The notes: generated from the letters alone by a model not told the origin. DNA of 64,000 nucleotides from Olsenella_K absiana (GCF_036408855.1 NZ_JAZGJQ010000008.1:30102-94101), one strand, 5' to 3'; counted from the stretch's first letter, positions 18,156 to 31,107 are shown. Numbers and translations: made by a program.

Positions 18156-18176
18156 TTATCATCAGATAAGGTTATC
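18156..18176. promoter_or_regulatory. Triple TTATC/GATAA half-site array
   Basis: TTATC, GATAA and TTATC occur at 18156-18160, 18165-18169 and 18172-18176, forming two overlapping inverted repeats in the 192-bp divergent gap between the deacetylase and the glycosyltransferase. The spacing (4 then 2 bases) is suited to a transcription factor that regulates both genes. The AT-rich block also contains TATCAT (18173-18178), a possible -10 for the plus-strand gene without a clear -35. Confidence 0.4.
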
Positions 18177-18238
18177 ATTGTTCGAGTCTCGGCCGGCGTC
18201 ATGGCCGAGACCACCACCGGAACGCACAAAGGGATCTC

Positions 18239-19240
18239 ATGGACCTCTCCGTCATAGTCCCCTGCTACAACGAGGCTGAAAGCCTCCCGTCCTTCGTAGA
18301 CGCCGCCACGTCCGCCTTCTCGCCGCTGGGAGACTCTTGGGAGCTGATCTTCGTGAACGATGGCTCCTCTGACGGCACCGAGGGATTCCTGAGGGCGTTC
18401 GTCGGCTCTGGGCGGGCTCCGCACGCGACCCTCGTTAACTTCTCGCGCAACTTCGGCAAGGAACCGGCGCTCCTCGCTGGGCTCAGGCAGGCGCGTGGGT
18501 CGGCCGTCGCCTTCATCGACGCGGACCTCCAGCAGCCTCCTGCGACGCTGGTCGAGATGTACCGCCTTCTCGAAGGGCACGACGAGTACGACGTCGTCGC
18601 CGCCTGCCAACGCGAGCGACCGGACCACTCGCTCAGGAGTCGCCTCAGCGCAGGGTTCTACGGCCTCTTCAACCGTGTGTCCGACATTACCCTCGAGCCC
18701 GGCGCCTCTGACTTCCGCGTCTTCCGTCGCGAGGTCGCAGACGCCCTCCTGTCGCTTCCCGAGTGCCACCGCTTCACCAAGGGGCTCTTCGCCTGGGTCG
18801 GCTTCAGGACGCTTCCCTACCCCTACGCTCCCGACGAGCGCGTCTCCGGCAAAAGCAGGTGGAGCATGCGGGGGCTCACCCGCTATGCTCTGGAGGGGAT
18901 GGTATCGTTCACTACCGTCCCCCTGCGCATCTCGGGCTACGTGGGCGCCGTCGCCGCCGTCGTCGGCTTCGTATACATCATCTTCGTCCTCGTCGACGCG
19001 CTCGTGCTGCGCAACACGCCTGCCGGCTATCCCACGCTCCTCTCCGTGATGCTCCTGCTCGGCGGCCTCATCCTGCTCTCCCTCGGCATAATCGGTGAGT
19101 ACGTGGCCCGCATCTACCTCGAGGGCAAGCGCCGTCCCGCCTACATCGCCGCCTCCATCGTCAGCTCCGACGCGACGAATGAGGACGGACGCCCCACGAC
19201 ATCGGGCATGGACGCGCGCGTTCCCACCCCTACGCGCTAG
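18239..19240 (+). CDS. Family 2 glycosyltransferase, polyprenyl-phosphate type (GtrB/DPM1-like)
   Basis: Membrane-anchored enzyme of 333 residues that probably transfers a sugar from a nucleotide to a polyprenyl phosphate carrier. The GT-A fold is seen in SVIVPCYNEAESLP, the nucleotide site FVNDGSSDGTEG and the DxD-type FIDADLQQPP; conserved FSRNFGKEPALLAG and GKSRWSMRGL follow. Two membrane helices lie near residues 230-255 and 265-290. It is transcribed divergently from the deacetylase-YfhO pair. YfhO-type proteins often use lipid-linked sugars of this kind, so the three genes plausibly work together. The ribosome binding site is AAGGGA. Confidence 0.88.
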   Translation: MDLSVIVPCYNEAESLPSFVDAATSAFSPLGDSWELIFVNDGSSDGTEGFLRAFVGSGRAPHATLVNFSRNFGKEPALLAGLRQARGSAVAFIDADLQQPPATLVEMYRLLEGHDEYDVVAACQRERPDHSLRSRLSAGFYGLFNRVSDITLEPGASDFRVFRREVADALLSLPECHRFTKGLFAWVGFRTLPYPYAPDERVSGKSRWSMRGLTRYALEGMVSFTTVPLRISGYVGAVAAVVGFVYIIFVLVDALVLRNTPAGYPTLLSVMLLLGGLILLSLGIIGEYVARIYLEGKRRPAYIAASIVSSDATNEDGRPTTSGMDARVPTPTR

Positions 19241-19281
19241 CCCCTTCATACAAACCGACGAGGAGGCCCCCGCACCGAGAC

Positions 19282-19308
19282 GGAGGCCTCCCTTTCGGTG
19301 CAGGTAGG
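19282..19308 (+). terminator. Possible terminator after the glycosyltransferase
   Basis: GCACCGA pairs with TCGGTGC and encloses GGAGGCC-type sequence that can form an alternative hairpin, about 30-60 bases past the stop codon. Exact folding was not computed. Confidence 0.4.
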
Positions 19309-19343
19309 CCTGGCGAAGGCACCCAACGCCCGCAATACGAGTG

Positions 19344-19374
19344 GGCGGCCCCGGACTCGTCGTCCGGGGCCGCC
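19344..19374 (-). terminator. Hairpin after rpsJ
   Basis: GGCGGCCCCGGAC pairs perfectly with GTCCGGGGCCGCC around a 5-base loop, 25 bases beyond the rpsJ stop. It ends the rpsL-rpsG-fusA-rpsJ transcript. There is no T-run, but the 13-bp GC-rich stem is very stable. Confidence 0.7.
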
Positions 19375-19398
19375 TCTGGTCAGACCTTCTGACCTAGC

Positions 19399-19707
19399 CT
19401 AGAGCTTAATCTCGATGTCGACGCCAGCGGGGAGGTCGAGACGCATCAGCGAGTCGACGGTGCTGCTGGACGGGTCGAGGATGTCGATGAGACGCTTATG
19501 GGTGCGCATCTCGAACTGCTCGCGCGAGTCCTTGTCCTTGTGCGGCGAGCGGATGACCGTGTAGAGGTTGCGCTCGGTGGGCAGGGGGATGGGGCCCGAG
19601 ACGCGGGCGCCGGTCTTCTGCGCGGTATCGACGATGAGCTTCGCGGACTGATCCACTACCTCGTGGTCGTAGCCCTTGAGGCGGATCCTGATCTTCTGGC
19701 TGGACAC
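19399..19707 (-). CDS. rpsJ: 30S ribosomal protein S10
   Basis: 30S head protein that also partners NusB in antitermination. It has 102 residues, the usual length, from the GTG at 19707, which has GGAGG seven bases upstream; earlier in-frame codons were rejected. Signatures: IRIRLKGYDHEVVDQSA and GPIPLPTERNLYTVIRSPHKDKDSREQFE. It is placed after fusA as in Bacillus, but is cut off from rplC by the three-gene envelope insertion. Confidence 0.98.
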   Translation of the reverse strand: MSSQKIRIRLKGYDHEVVDQSAKLIVDTAQKTGARVSGPIPLPTERNLYTVIRSPHKDKDSREQFEMRTHKRLIDILDPSSSTVDSLMRLDLPAGVDIEIKL

Positions 19708-19752
19708 TTCAGTACCTCCATGAACGAGCACCTGGTGCTCTGACTAATCTGA

Positions 19753-21852
19753 CTAGGACTCCTTGCCGCCGTTCTTGCTCACGATCTCGTCGCGGACGGC
19801 CTTGGGAACGGGCTCGTAGGCGTCGAACTGCATCGTGTAGCTCGCGCGGCCCTGAGTCTGGGAGCGGAGGTCGGTGGCATAGCCGAACATCTCGCCCAGG
19901 GGCACCTTCGCGCGGATGACCTTGGTGTTGGAGCGGTCCTCCATGCCCTCGATCTTGCCGCGACGGCTGGACAGGTTGCCCATGACGTCGCCCATATACT
20001 GCTCGGGGGTCTCGACCTCGACCTTCTCGACGGGCTCGAGCAGGACCGGGTCGGACTCCTGCAGGGCCTTCTTGATGGCCATGGAGCCGGCGACCTTGAA
20101 GGCGGCCTCGGAGGAGTCGACCTCGTGGTAGGAGCCGTCGACGAGGGTGACCTTGATGTCCTGGACCGGGTAGCCGGCGATGACGCCGGAGTTCAGCGCC
20201 TCCTGGATGCCCTTGTCGACAGAGGGGATGTACTCCTTGGGCACGGAGCCGCCGACGGTGGCGTCGACGAACTCGTAGCCGAAGCCGGGCTCCATGGGCT
20301 CGAGGTCGATGACGGCATCGCCGTACTGGCCGCGGCCGCCGGACTGGCGGACGAACTTGCCCTGGACGCCCTTGACGGCGTGGCCGGCGGTCTCACGGTA
20401 GGCGACCTGCGGCTTACCGACGTTGCAGTCGACCTTGAACTCGCGGCGCAGGCGGTCGATGATGATCTCGAGGTGCAGCTCGCCCATGCCGGCGATGATG
20501 GTCTGACCGGTCTCCTGGTCGGTGTGGACCTGGAAGGTCGGGTCCTCCTCGGCGAGCTTCTGCAGGCCGACGCTCATCTTGTCCTGCTCGGCCTTGGTCT
20601 TGGGCTCGACGGCGACGTCGATGACGGGGTCCGCGAACTCGATGGACTCGAGGATGATCGGGTGCTGCTCGTCGGCTAGGGTGTCACCGGTGGTGGTGTT
20701 CTTGAAGCCCACCGCGGCGACGATGTCGCCGGCGGAGCACGCCTCGCGGTCGACACGGTCGTTCGCGTTCATCTCGAGGATCCTGGAGAGGCGCTCGCGG
20801 TCGTCCTTGTTCACGTTGTAGACGTAGGAGCCCGAGTCGAGGTGGCCGGAGTACACGCGGAAGTAGGTCAGCTTTCCGACGTAGGGGTCGGTCATGATCT
20901 TGAAGGCAAGGGCGCTGAAGGGCTCCTTGATGTCAGCCTTGCGGGTGATCGTCTCGCCGGTCTTGGGGTCCGTGCCCTCGACGGGCGGGATGTCGAGCGG
21001 TGACGGCAGGTAGTCGACGACGGCATCGAGCAGCTCCTGGATGCCCTTGTTCTTGTAGGCGGAGCCCACGAAGACGGGGTTGAGCTGGTTGGCGATGACG
21101 CCGGCGCGGATGGCAGCCTTGAGCTCGTCGACCGTGACCTCCTGCTCGTCGAGGACCTTCTCCATGAGCTCGTCGGAGAACTCGGACGCAGCCTCGAGGA
21201 GCTCCTCGCGCTTCTCGGCGACGATGTCAGCGAACTCGTCGGGGATCGCGTCCATGGGCTCCGGGTAGATCATGCCCTTGGAGTCCTCCTTGAAGTCCCA
21301 CGCGGTCATCGTGACGAGGTCGATGAGGCCCCAGAAGTTGCTCTCGGAGCCCATGGGAACCTGCGCGGCGACGGCGTTGGCGCCAAGGCGCTCCTTCATG
21401 GTGTCGATGGCGTGCCAGAAGTCGGAGCCCACGCGGTCGAACTTGTTGATGAAGGCAATGCGCGGGACGTTGTAGTTGGCAGCCTGGCGCCAGACGGTCT
21501 CGGACTGCGGCTGGACGCCGGCGACGGCGTCGAAGACGGCGACGGCACCGTCGAGGACGCGCAGGGAGCGCTCGACCTCGGCCGTGAAGTCAACGTGCCC
21601 CGGCGTGTCGATGATCTGGATGATGTAGTCCTTCCAGAAGCACGTGGTGGCCGCGGAGGTGATGGTCACGCCGCGCTCCTGCTCCTGGACCATCCAGTCC
21701 ATGGTGGCGGCGCCGTCGTGGACCTCGCCGATCTTGTGCGTCTTGCCCGTGTAGTACAGGATGCGCTCGGTCGTGGTGGTCTTGCCGGCGTCGATGTGGG
21801 CCATGATGCCGATGTTGCGAAGCTTGTGAAGGTCGTACTTGTTCTTAGCCAT
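19753..21852 (-). CDS. fusA: Elongation factor G
   Basis: GTPase that drives ribosomal translocation and, with RRF, recycling. It has 699 residues. G motifs are AHIDAGKTTTTERIL (P-loop), RGVTITSAATT (switch I), DTPGHVDF and NKFDRVG. Domains II-V follow in full, ending in LRSQTQGRASYTMQFDAYEPVP. It lies 14 bp after rpsG and 45 bp before rpsJ. tuf, its usual neighbour, is elsewhere at 35376. Confidence 0.98.
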   Translation of the reverse strand: MAKNKYDLHKLRNIGIMAHIDAGKTTTTERILYYTGKTHKIGEVHDGAATMDWMVQEQERGVTITSAATTCFWKDYIIQIIDTPGHVDFTAEVERSLRVLDGAVAVFDAVAGVQPQSETVWRQAANYNVPRIAFINKFDRVGSDFWHAIDTMKERLGANAVAAQVPMGSESNFWGLIDLVTMTAWDFKEDSKGMIYPEPMDAIPDEFADIVAEKREELLEAASEFSDELMEKVLDEQEVTVDELKAAIRAGVIANQLNPVFVGSAYKNKGIQELLDAVVDYLPSPLDIPPVEGTDPKTGETITRKADIKEPFSALAFKIMTDPYVGKLTYFRVYSGHLDSGSYVYNVNKDDRERLSRILEMNANDRVDREACSAGDIVAAVGFKNTTTGDTLADEQHPIILESIEFADPVIDVAVEPKTKAEQDKMSVGLQKLAEEDPTFQVHTDQETGQTIIAGMGELHLEIIIDRLRREFKVDCNVGKPQVAYRETAGHAVKGVQGKFVRQSGGRGQYGDAVIDLEPMEPGFGYEFVDATVGGSVPKEYIPSVDKGIQEALNSGVIAGYPVQDIKVTLVDGSYHEVDSSEAAFKVAGSMAIKKALQESDPVLLEPVEKVEVETPEQYMGDVMGNLSSRRGKIEGMEDRSNTKVIRAKVPLGEMFGYATDLRSQTQGRASYTMQFDAYEPVPKAVRDEIVSKNGGKES

Positions 21853-21866
21853 GTGTCGCTAGCCCC

Positions 21867-22337
21867 TTAGAAACGGTAGTGCGAGAAGGCGCGGTTGGCC
21901 TCGGCCATCTTGAACAGGTCCTCGCGACGCTTGACGGAGGCGCCGACGCCGTTCGCGGCGTCCATGATCTCGTTGGCGAGGCGCTCGGCCATGCTGTTCT
22001 CCTTGCGGGCACGGCTGAAGTTGACGATCCAACGGATGGCGAGGGTCGTGGCACGACGGGAGTTGACCTCCATGGGCACCTGGTAGGTAGCGCCACCGAC
22101 ACGCTTGGGCTTGACCTCGAGGGTCGGGCGGACGTTGTCCATGGCCTTCTTGAAGACGGCCAGCGGGTCGGACTCGGTCTTCTTCTGGACGAGGTCGAAG
22201 GCGGTGTAGACGATGCGCTCTGCGGTGGCCTTCTTCCCGTCAAGCAGGACCTTGTTGATGAGCTGGGTCACGAGACGGTTGTTATAGACGGCGTCGGGAG
22301 TTACCTCACGACGGACTGCTGCTGCACGACGCGGCAT
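21867..22337 (-). CDS. rpsG: 30S ribosomal protein S7
   Basis: Primary 16S rRNA binder of the 30S head, and translational regulator of the str operon in other bacteria. It has 156 residues: RREVTPDAVYNNRLVTQLINKVLLDGKK at the N-terminus and the C-terminus KRREDLFKMAEANRAFSHYRF. It lies 43 bp after rpsL. Confidence 0.98.
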   Translation of the reverse strand: MPRRAAAVRREVTPDAVYNNRLVTQLINKVLLDGKKATAERIVYTAFDLVQKKTESDPLAVFKKAMDNVRPTLEVKPKRVGGATYQVPMEVNSRRATTLAIRWIVNFSRARKENSMAERLANEIMDAANGVGASVKRREDLFKMAEANRAFSHYRF

Positions 22338-22380
22338 ATGATATCTCCTCTAATCAAGATTCCGGATTCGCCTGGAGTCC

Positions 22381-22755
22381 CTACTCCTTGGGGCGCTTGG
22401 CACCGTAGCGGGAGCGGGCCTTCTTGCGGTTCTGGACTGCAGCGCAGTCATAGGCGCCGCGGATGACCTTGTAGCGGACACCGGGGAGGTCACGGACGCG
22501 GCCGCCGCGGACGAGCACGATCGAGTGCTCCTGGAGGTTGTGGCCCTCGCCGGGGATGTAAGCGGTGACCTCGATGCCGTTGACGAGACGGACACGCGCG
22601 ACCTTGCGGAGGGCGGAGTTCGGCTTCTTCGGCGTGGTGGTGAAGACGCGGGTGCAGACGCCACGCTTCTGCGGGTTGTGCTGCAGCGCTGCGTTCTTCG
22701 ACTTCGAGGCAGTACGGGTGCGCCCCTGGCGTACGAGCTGGTTGATAGTAGGCAA
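22381..22755 (-). CDS. rpsL: 30S ribosomal protein S12
   Basis: 30S decoding-centre protein and site of streptomycin resistance. It has 124 residues. The start is TTG at 22755, with AAGGAG six bases upstream; the protein then begins with the invariant PTINQLVRQGR. Streptomycin-relevant regions TTTPKKPNSALRKVARV and PGVRYKVIRG are both wild type. The gene leads the rpsL-rpsG-fusA-rpsJ operon from the promoter at 22883-22911. Confidence 0.98.
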   Translation of the reverse strand: MPTINQLVRQGRTRTASKSKNAALQHNPQKRGVCTRVFTTTPKKPNSALRKVARVRLVNGIEVTAYIPGEGHNLQEHSIVLVRGGRVRDLPGVRYKVIRGAYDCAAVQNRKKARSRYGAKRPKE

Positions 22756-22882
22756 AGCTCTCTCCTTCTCAGAGACATACGGATGGCGGTGCGCGAGCAC
22801 CTATGTATCAGGGACGACGCAGCACCGCCCTCCCGGATTGTCTATCTGCGCACGTGTCCCCTCCTGGCGGCACGCGGAGGAA

Positions 22883-22911
22883 ACTTTACGCCCACGCACC
22901 GCTGTTGTCAA
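22883..22911 (-). promoter_or_regulatory. rpsL (str operon) promoter
   Basis: Minus strand: -35 TTGACA (22906-22911), 17-bp spacer, -10 TAAAGT (22883-22888). It lies about 130 bases upstream of rpsL. Immediately upstream, at 2 bases from the -35, is the 23-bp conserved element. Confidence 0.88.
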
Positions 22912-22913
22912 AA

Positions 22914-22936
22914 TACCACGGAGCCGGGCGTATCCA
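22914..22936 (-). repeat. 23-bp conserved element, copy at the rpsL promoter
   Basis: Plus-strand sequence TACCACGGAGCCGGGCGTAT plus CCA, ending 2 bases from the -35. Shared with 12497-12519 (22 of 23) and 14350-14372 (18 of 23). Its position just above a -35 suits an UP-like element or an activator site. Confidence 0.6.
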
Positions 22937-22964
22937 CATTCCACGAGAGCTGCACAAGGAAGAT

Positions 22965-23004
22965 GAGGAAGGCCCCCACCGGTCGTGCCGGCAGGGGCCT
23001 CCTC
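22965..23004 (-). terminator. Terminator after rpoC
   Basis: GAGGAAGGCCCCCACCGG pairs imperfectly with the CCGGCAGGGGCCTCCTC arm around TCGTG, 46 bases beyond the rpoC stop codon. It separates rpoBC from the rpsL promoter region. Confidence 0.65.
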
Positions 23005-23049
23005 GTCTCTCTCGTACGGGCCCGCAGATATCGCGAGCCTAGGTCGGGG

Positions 23050-27504
<4,455 letters not shown>

Positions 27505-27509
27505 GTTCG

Positions 27510-30500
27510 CTACTCCTTATCAGTCTTGGTTGCGTCGCCGACGAGGTCCTCGTCCGCAGTCGCGGAGGGGGCCACGGCGCCGATCAGGTCGTCCGCGCTG
27601 TTGGCGCCAGCGAGCACGTCGAGGGGATCCTCGGCCGCCTCCTCCTGTGCCGCGTCGGAGCGACGCGGCTCCTCGCGGTACTTGAGCGGCTCGATGTCCA
27701 GGGCGAGGGAGCGGATCTCCTTGACGAGGACCTTGAAGGACTCGGGGATGCCGGGGTCGGGCACGTTCTCGCCCTTGACGATGGCCTCGTAGGTCTTGAC
27801 GCGGCCGTTGGTGTCATCGGACTTGACCGTGAGGAGCTCCTGCAGCACGTTGGCGGCGCCGTAGGCGTACAGGGCCCAGACCTCCATCTCGCCGAAGCGC
27901 TGGCCACCGAACTGGGCCTTGCCGCCGAGCGGCTGCTGGGTGACGAGGCTGTAGGGGCCGGTCGAGCGCGCGTGGATCTTGTCATCGACCATGTGGCCGA
28001 GCTTCAGGATGTAGGAGGTGCCCACCGTGATCTTGCTCTTGAAGGGCTCGCCGGTGCGGCCGTCGTACAGGGTGGTCTTGCCGCGCTCGTTGAGCTGAGG
28101 CACGAAGTCCGCGTCCATGTGCTCGCCGTAGGTGATCATGGCCTTGTTGATGAGGTTGATGTTGCTGCGGCGGATGGCCTCGGCGACCTCAACGTCGGTC
28201 GCGCCGTCGAAGACGGGCGTGGAGACGTACATGGGGCCGGGGACGTAGCGCTTGGAGTCGGCGTCCTCGGTGTCCCAGCCGTGGGCGGCGGCCCAGCCGA
28301 GGTGGCACTCGAGGAGCTGGCCGACGTTCATACGCGACGGGACGCCCAGCGGGTCGAGAAGGACGTCGACGGGCGTGCCGTCGGCCATGTAGGGCATGTC
28401 CTCGATCGGCAGGACCTTGCAGACGACGCCCTTGTTGCCGTGGCGGCCGGAGATCTTGTCGCCCTGCTGGATCTTGCGGCGCTGCGCGACGAAGACGCGG
28501 ACGAGCTCGTTGACTCCGGGCGGCAGGTCGTCGCCGGCCTCGCGGCTGAAGCGCACCACGTCGACGACGCGGCCGTAGGCGCCGTGCGGCATCTTGAGGG
28601 AGGTGTCGCGCACGTCGTGCGCCTTTGCGCCGAAGATGGCGCGCAGCAGCCTCTCCTCGGCCGTGAGCGCGGTCTCGCCCTTGGGCGTGACCTTGCCGAC
28701 CAGGATGTCGCCGGGGCCGACCTCGGCGCCGATGCGGATGATGCCGTCGTCGTCGAGGTTGGCGAGCATGTCCTCGCCCACGCTCGGGATCTCGCGCGTG
28801 ATCTCCTCGGGACCGAGCTTGGTGTCGCGGGCGTCGATCTCGTGGCGGGAGATGTTGACCGAAGTCAGGAGGTCCTGCTGGACGAGCCTGTCGGAGACGA
28901 TGATGCCGTCCTCGTAGTTGTAGCCCTCCCACGGCATGTACGCCACGGTGAGGTTGCGGCCGAGGGCGAGCTCGCTCTGGTCGATGGAGGTGCCGTCGGC
29001 GAGCGGCTGGCCAGCCACCACGTGGTCGCCGACGTGGACGATCGGACGGTGGTTGATGCAGGTGCTCTGGTTGGAGCGCTCGTACTTGGGCAGGTCGTAG
29101 TTCTCCGGGCCCTTGTCGGTCGTGACCACGACGTGGGCGGCGTCGACCTCGGTGACGGTGCCGTCGTGCTCGGCGCAGATGATCTCGCCGGAGTCGATGG
29201 CGGCGCGGGCCTCCATGCCGGTGCCCACGTAGGGGGCGTCGGTCTGGATCAGCGGCACGGCCTGGCGCTGCATGTTGGCGCCCATGAGCGTACGCTTGGC
29301 GTCGTCGTGCTCGAGGAAGGGGATGAGGTTGGCGGCGACGGACAGCATCTGGCGGGGCGAGACGTCCATGTAGTCGACGTCGGCGATGTCGACCTGGGCC
29401 GGAGCGCCGAAGGAGCCGTCGAAGTCCACCGTACGGGCGATGACGCGGTCGGGGTGCGTGAGGTTGCCGTCGGCATCCGTGATCACGAACTCGCCGGTCT
29501 TGGGATCCACCGGCGTGTTGGCCGGGGCGATGTTGTGCTTCTCCTCCTCGTCGGCGGTCATCCACACGATCTCGTCGGTGACCTTGCCGTCGACGACCTT
29601 GCGGTAGGGGGCCTCGATGAAGCCGTAGGGGTTCACGTGCGCGTAGAGCGCGAGCGAGCCAATGAGGCCGATGTTGGGGCCCTCGGGGGTCTCAATCGGG
29701 CACATGCGGGAGTAGTGCGAGTTGTGGACGTCGCGCACGGCGGTCGGGACGTTGGTGCGGCGGCTGGAGCCAGACTTGTGGCCCGCGAGGCCGCCGGGGC
29801 CGAGCGCCGAGAGGCGACGCTTGTGCGTGAGGCCGGAGAGCGGGTTGTTCTGGTCCATGAACTGCGACAGCTGCGAGGAGCCGTAGAACTCCTTGATGGC
29901 CGCCACGATCGGGCGGATGTTGATCAGCGACTGCGGCGTGATGTCGTCGGCGTCCTGGGAGGCCATACGCTCGCGGACGACGCGCTCCATGCGACTCATA
30001 CCGATGCGGAACTGGTTCTGGACCAGCTCGCCCACGGTGCGGATGCGGCGGTTGCCGAAGTGGTCGATGTCGTCGAAGCTCTTGGTGGTGTCGCCCTCGT
30101 GCAGCGCGAGGAGGTAGCGCAGGGCGGTGACGATGTCGTCGCTCGTGATGACGCGCGAGCCGCCCTCGTCGTCCATGCCGAGCTTCTTGTTGATCTTGTA
30201 GCGGCCGACGCGCGCGAGGTCGTAGCGCTGGTTGTTGAAGTAGAGGCCCTCGAGCAGCGACTTGGCGGAGTCGACGGTGGGAGGCTCGCCGGGGCGCTGG
30301 CGACGGTAGATCTCGAGGAGGGCGTCCTCGCGGTTGGTCGCGAGGTCGCGCTCGAGCGTGGAGCGGACCACGTCGGAGTCGCCGAGGAGGTTCATGATCT
30401 CGTCGTCGCTCTCGGCGATGCCCAGGGCGCGCAGCAGCAGGGTCGCGCTCTGGCGACGCTTGCGGTCGATGGAGACGACCAGGTGGCCGCGCTTGTCGAC

Positions 30501-31025
30501 CTCGAACTCGAGCCAGGCGCCGCGGGCCGGGATGAACTGGCAGCGCTGGACCTCGACGCCGTTGTCCATCTCCTGGGAGAAGTAGACGCCCGGGGAGCGG
30601 ACGAGCTGGGAGACGACCGCGCGCTCGGTGCCGTTGATGATGAAGGTGCCGCGGCCCGTCATGAGCGGGAAGTCGCCCATGAAGACGAGCTGCTCCTTGA
30701 TCTCGCCGGTCTCCTTGTTGATGAAGCGGACGTCGACGAAGAGCGGTGCCTGATAGGAGATGTCCTTGGCGCGGCACTCGGCGATTGTGTTGGCCGGGTC
30801 GCCGAACTGGTGCTCGCCGAAGGTGACCTCCATGGTGTGCGCGGAGTTCTCGATGGGCGAGAACTCGGCGAAGGACTCTGCAAGGCCCTCCGTCATGAAG
30901 CGCTCAAAGGACTCCTTCTGCACCGAGATCAGGTTGGGCAGCTCCATCGCGGGAGGTATCTTGCTGAAGCTCACGCGCTGGCGCATCGTTTGGGCAGTGT
31001 TTTGGGAAGACTTTGCGGTAGTCAC
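27510..31025 (-). CDS. rpoB: RNA polymerase beta subunit
   Basis: Catalytic RNA polymerase subunit, 1171 residues. The rifampicin pocket is intact (SSQLSQFMDQNNPLSGLTHK and RRLSALGPGG). Directly after it, fork loop 2 is odd: 16 residues (AGHKSGSSRRTNVPTA) stand where most bacteria have 8 (T/SRERAGFE), before VRDVH; both flanks are canonical (MCPIETPEGPNIGLIGSL). The C-terminus is an acidic, Ala/Asp-rich tail of about 55 residues. The start is GTG, with GGAGG nine bases upstream. Transcribed with rpoC (5-bp gap) from a promoter inside an inverted repeat. Confidence 0.97.
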   Translation of the reverse strand: MTTAKSSQNTAQTMRQRVSFSKIPPAMELPNLISVQKESFERFMTEGLAESFAEFSPIENSAHTMEVTFGEHQFGDPANTIAECRAKDISYQAPLFVDVRFINKETGEIKEQLVFMGDFPLMTGRGTFIINGTERAVVSQLVRSPGVYFSQEMDNGVEVQRCQFIPARGAWLEFEVDKRGHLVVSIDRKRRQSATLLLRALGIAESDDEIMNLLGDSDVVRSTLERDLATNREDALLEIYRRQRPGEPPTVDSAKSLLEGLYFNNQRYDLARVGRYKINKKLGMDDEGGSRVITSDDIVTALRYLLALHEGDTTKSFDDIDHFGNRRIRTVGELVQNQFRIGMSRMERVVRERMASQDADDITPQSLINIRPIVAAIKEFYGSSQLSQFMDQNNPLSGLTHKRRLSALGPGGLAGHKSGSSRRTNVPTAVRDVHNSHYSRMCPIETPEGPNIGLIGSLALYAHVNPYGFIEAPYRKVVDGKVTDEIVWMTADEEEKHNIAPANTPVDPKTGEFVITDADGNLTHPDRVIARTVDFDGSFGAPAQVDIADVDYMDVSPRQMLSVAANLIPFLEHDDAKRTLMGANMQRQAVPLIQTDAPYVGTGMEARAAIDSGEIICAEHDGTVTEVDAAHVVVTTDKGPENYDLPKYERSNQSTCINHRPIVHVGDHVVAGQPLADGTSIDQSELALGRNLTVAYMPWEGYNYEDGIIVSDRLVQQDLLTSVNISRHEIDARDTKLGPEEITREIPSVGEDMLANLDDDGIIRIGAEVGPGDILVGKVTPKGETALTAEERLLRAIFGAKAHDVRDTSLKMPHGAYGRVVDVVRFSREAGDDLPPGVNELVRVFVAQRRKIQQGDKISGRHGNKGVVCKVLPIEDMPYMADGTPVDVLLDPLGVPSRMNVGQLLECHLGWAAAHGWDTEDADSKRYVPGPMYVSTPVFDGATDVEVAEAIRRSNINLINKAMITYGEHMDADFVPQLNERGKTTLYDGRTGEPFKSKITVGTSYILKLGHMVDDKIHARSTGPYSLVTQQPLGGKAQFGGQRFGEMEVWALYAYGAANVLQELLTVKSDDTNGRVKTYEAIVKGENVPDPGIPESFKVLVKEIRSLALDIEPLKYREEPRRSDAAQEEAAEDPLDVLAGANSADDLIGAVAPSATADEDLVGDATKTDKE

Positions 31026-31078
31026 CAGGCACTTCCTCCTTCGAAAAAGTGGAAAAGCGGCATTTGTCGCAATCTAAT

Positions 31079-31107
31079 AAACTACCCGGGCGCAAACCAC
31101 AAGTCAA
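31079..31107 (-). promoter_or_regulatory. rpoB promoter
   Basis: Minus strand: -35 TTGACT (31102-31107), 17-bp spacer, -10 TAGTTT (31079-31084). It lies 54 bases upstream of the rpoB start, downstream of the strong rplL terminator, so rpoBC can be expressed separately from rplJL. Confidence 0.65.

Noticed and set aside
18047..19249. In-frame N-terminal extension of the YdjC deacetylase to 701 residues
   Set aside because: It would run antisense through the whole glycosyltransferase gene. The HADDFG motif begins at the ATG at 18046, as in all family members.
29700..29800. Frameshift in rpoB fork loop 2
   Set aside because: The other two frames do not give the expected RERAGFE sequence, and both flanking regions stay in the same frame, so the insertion looks genuine.
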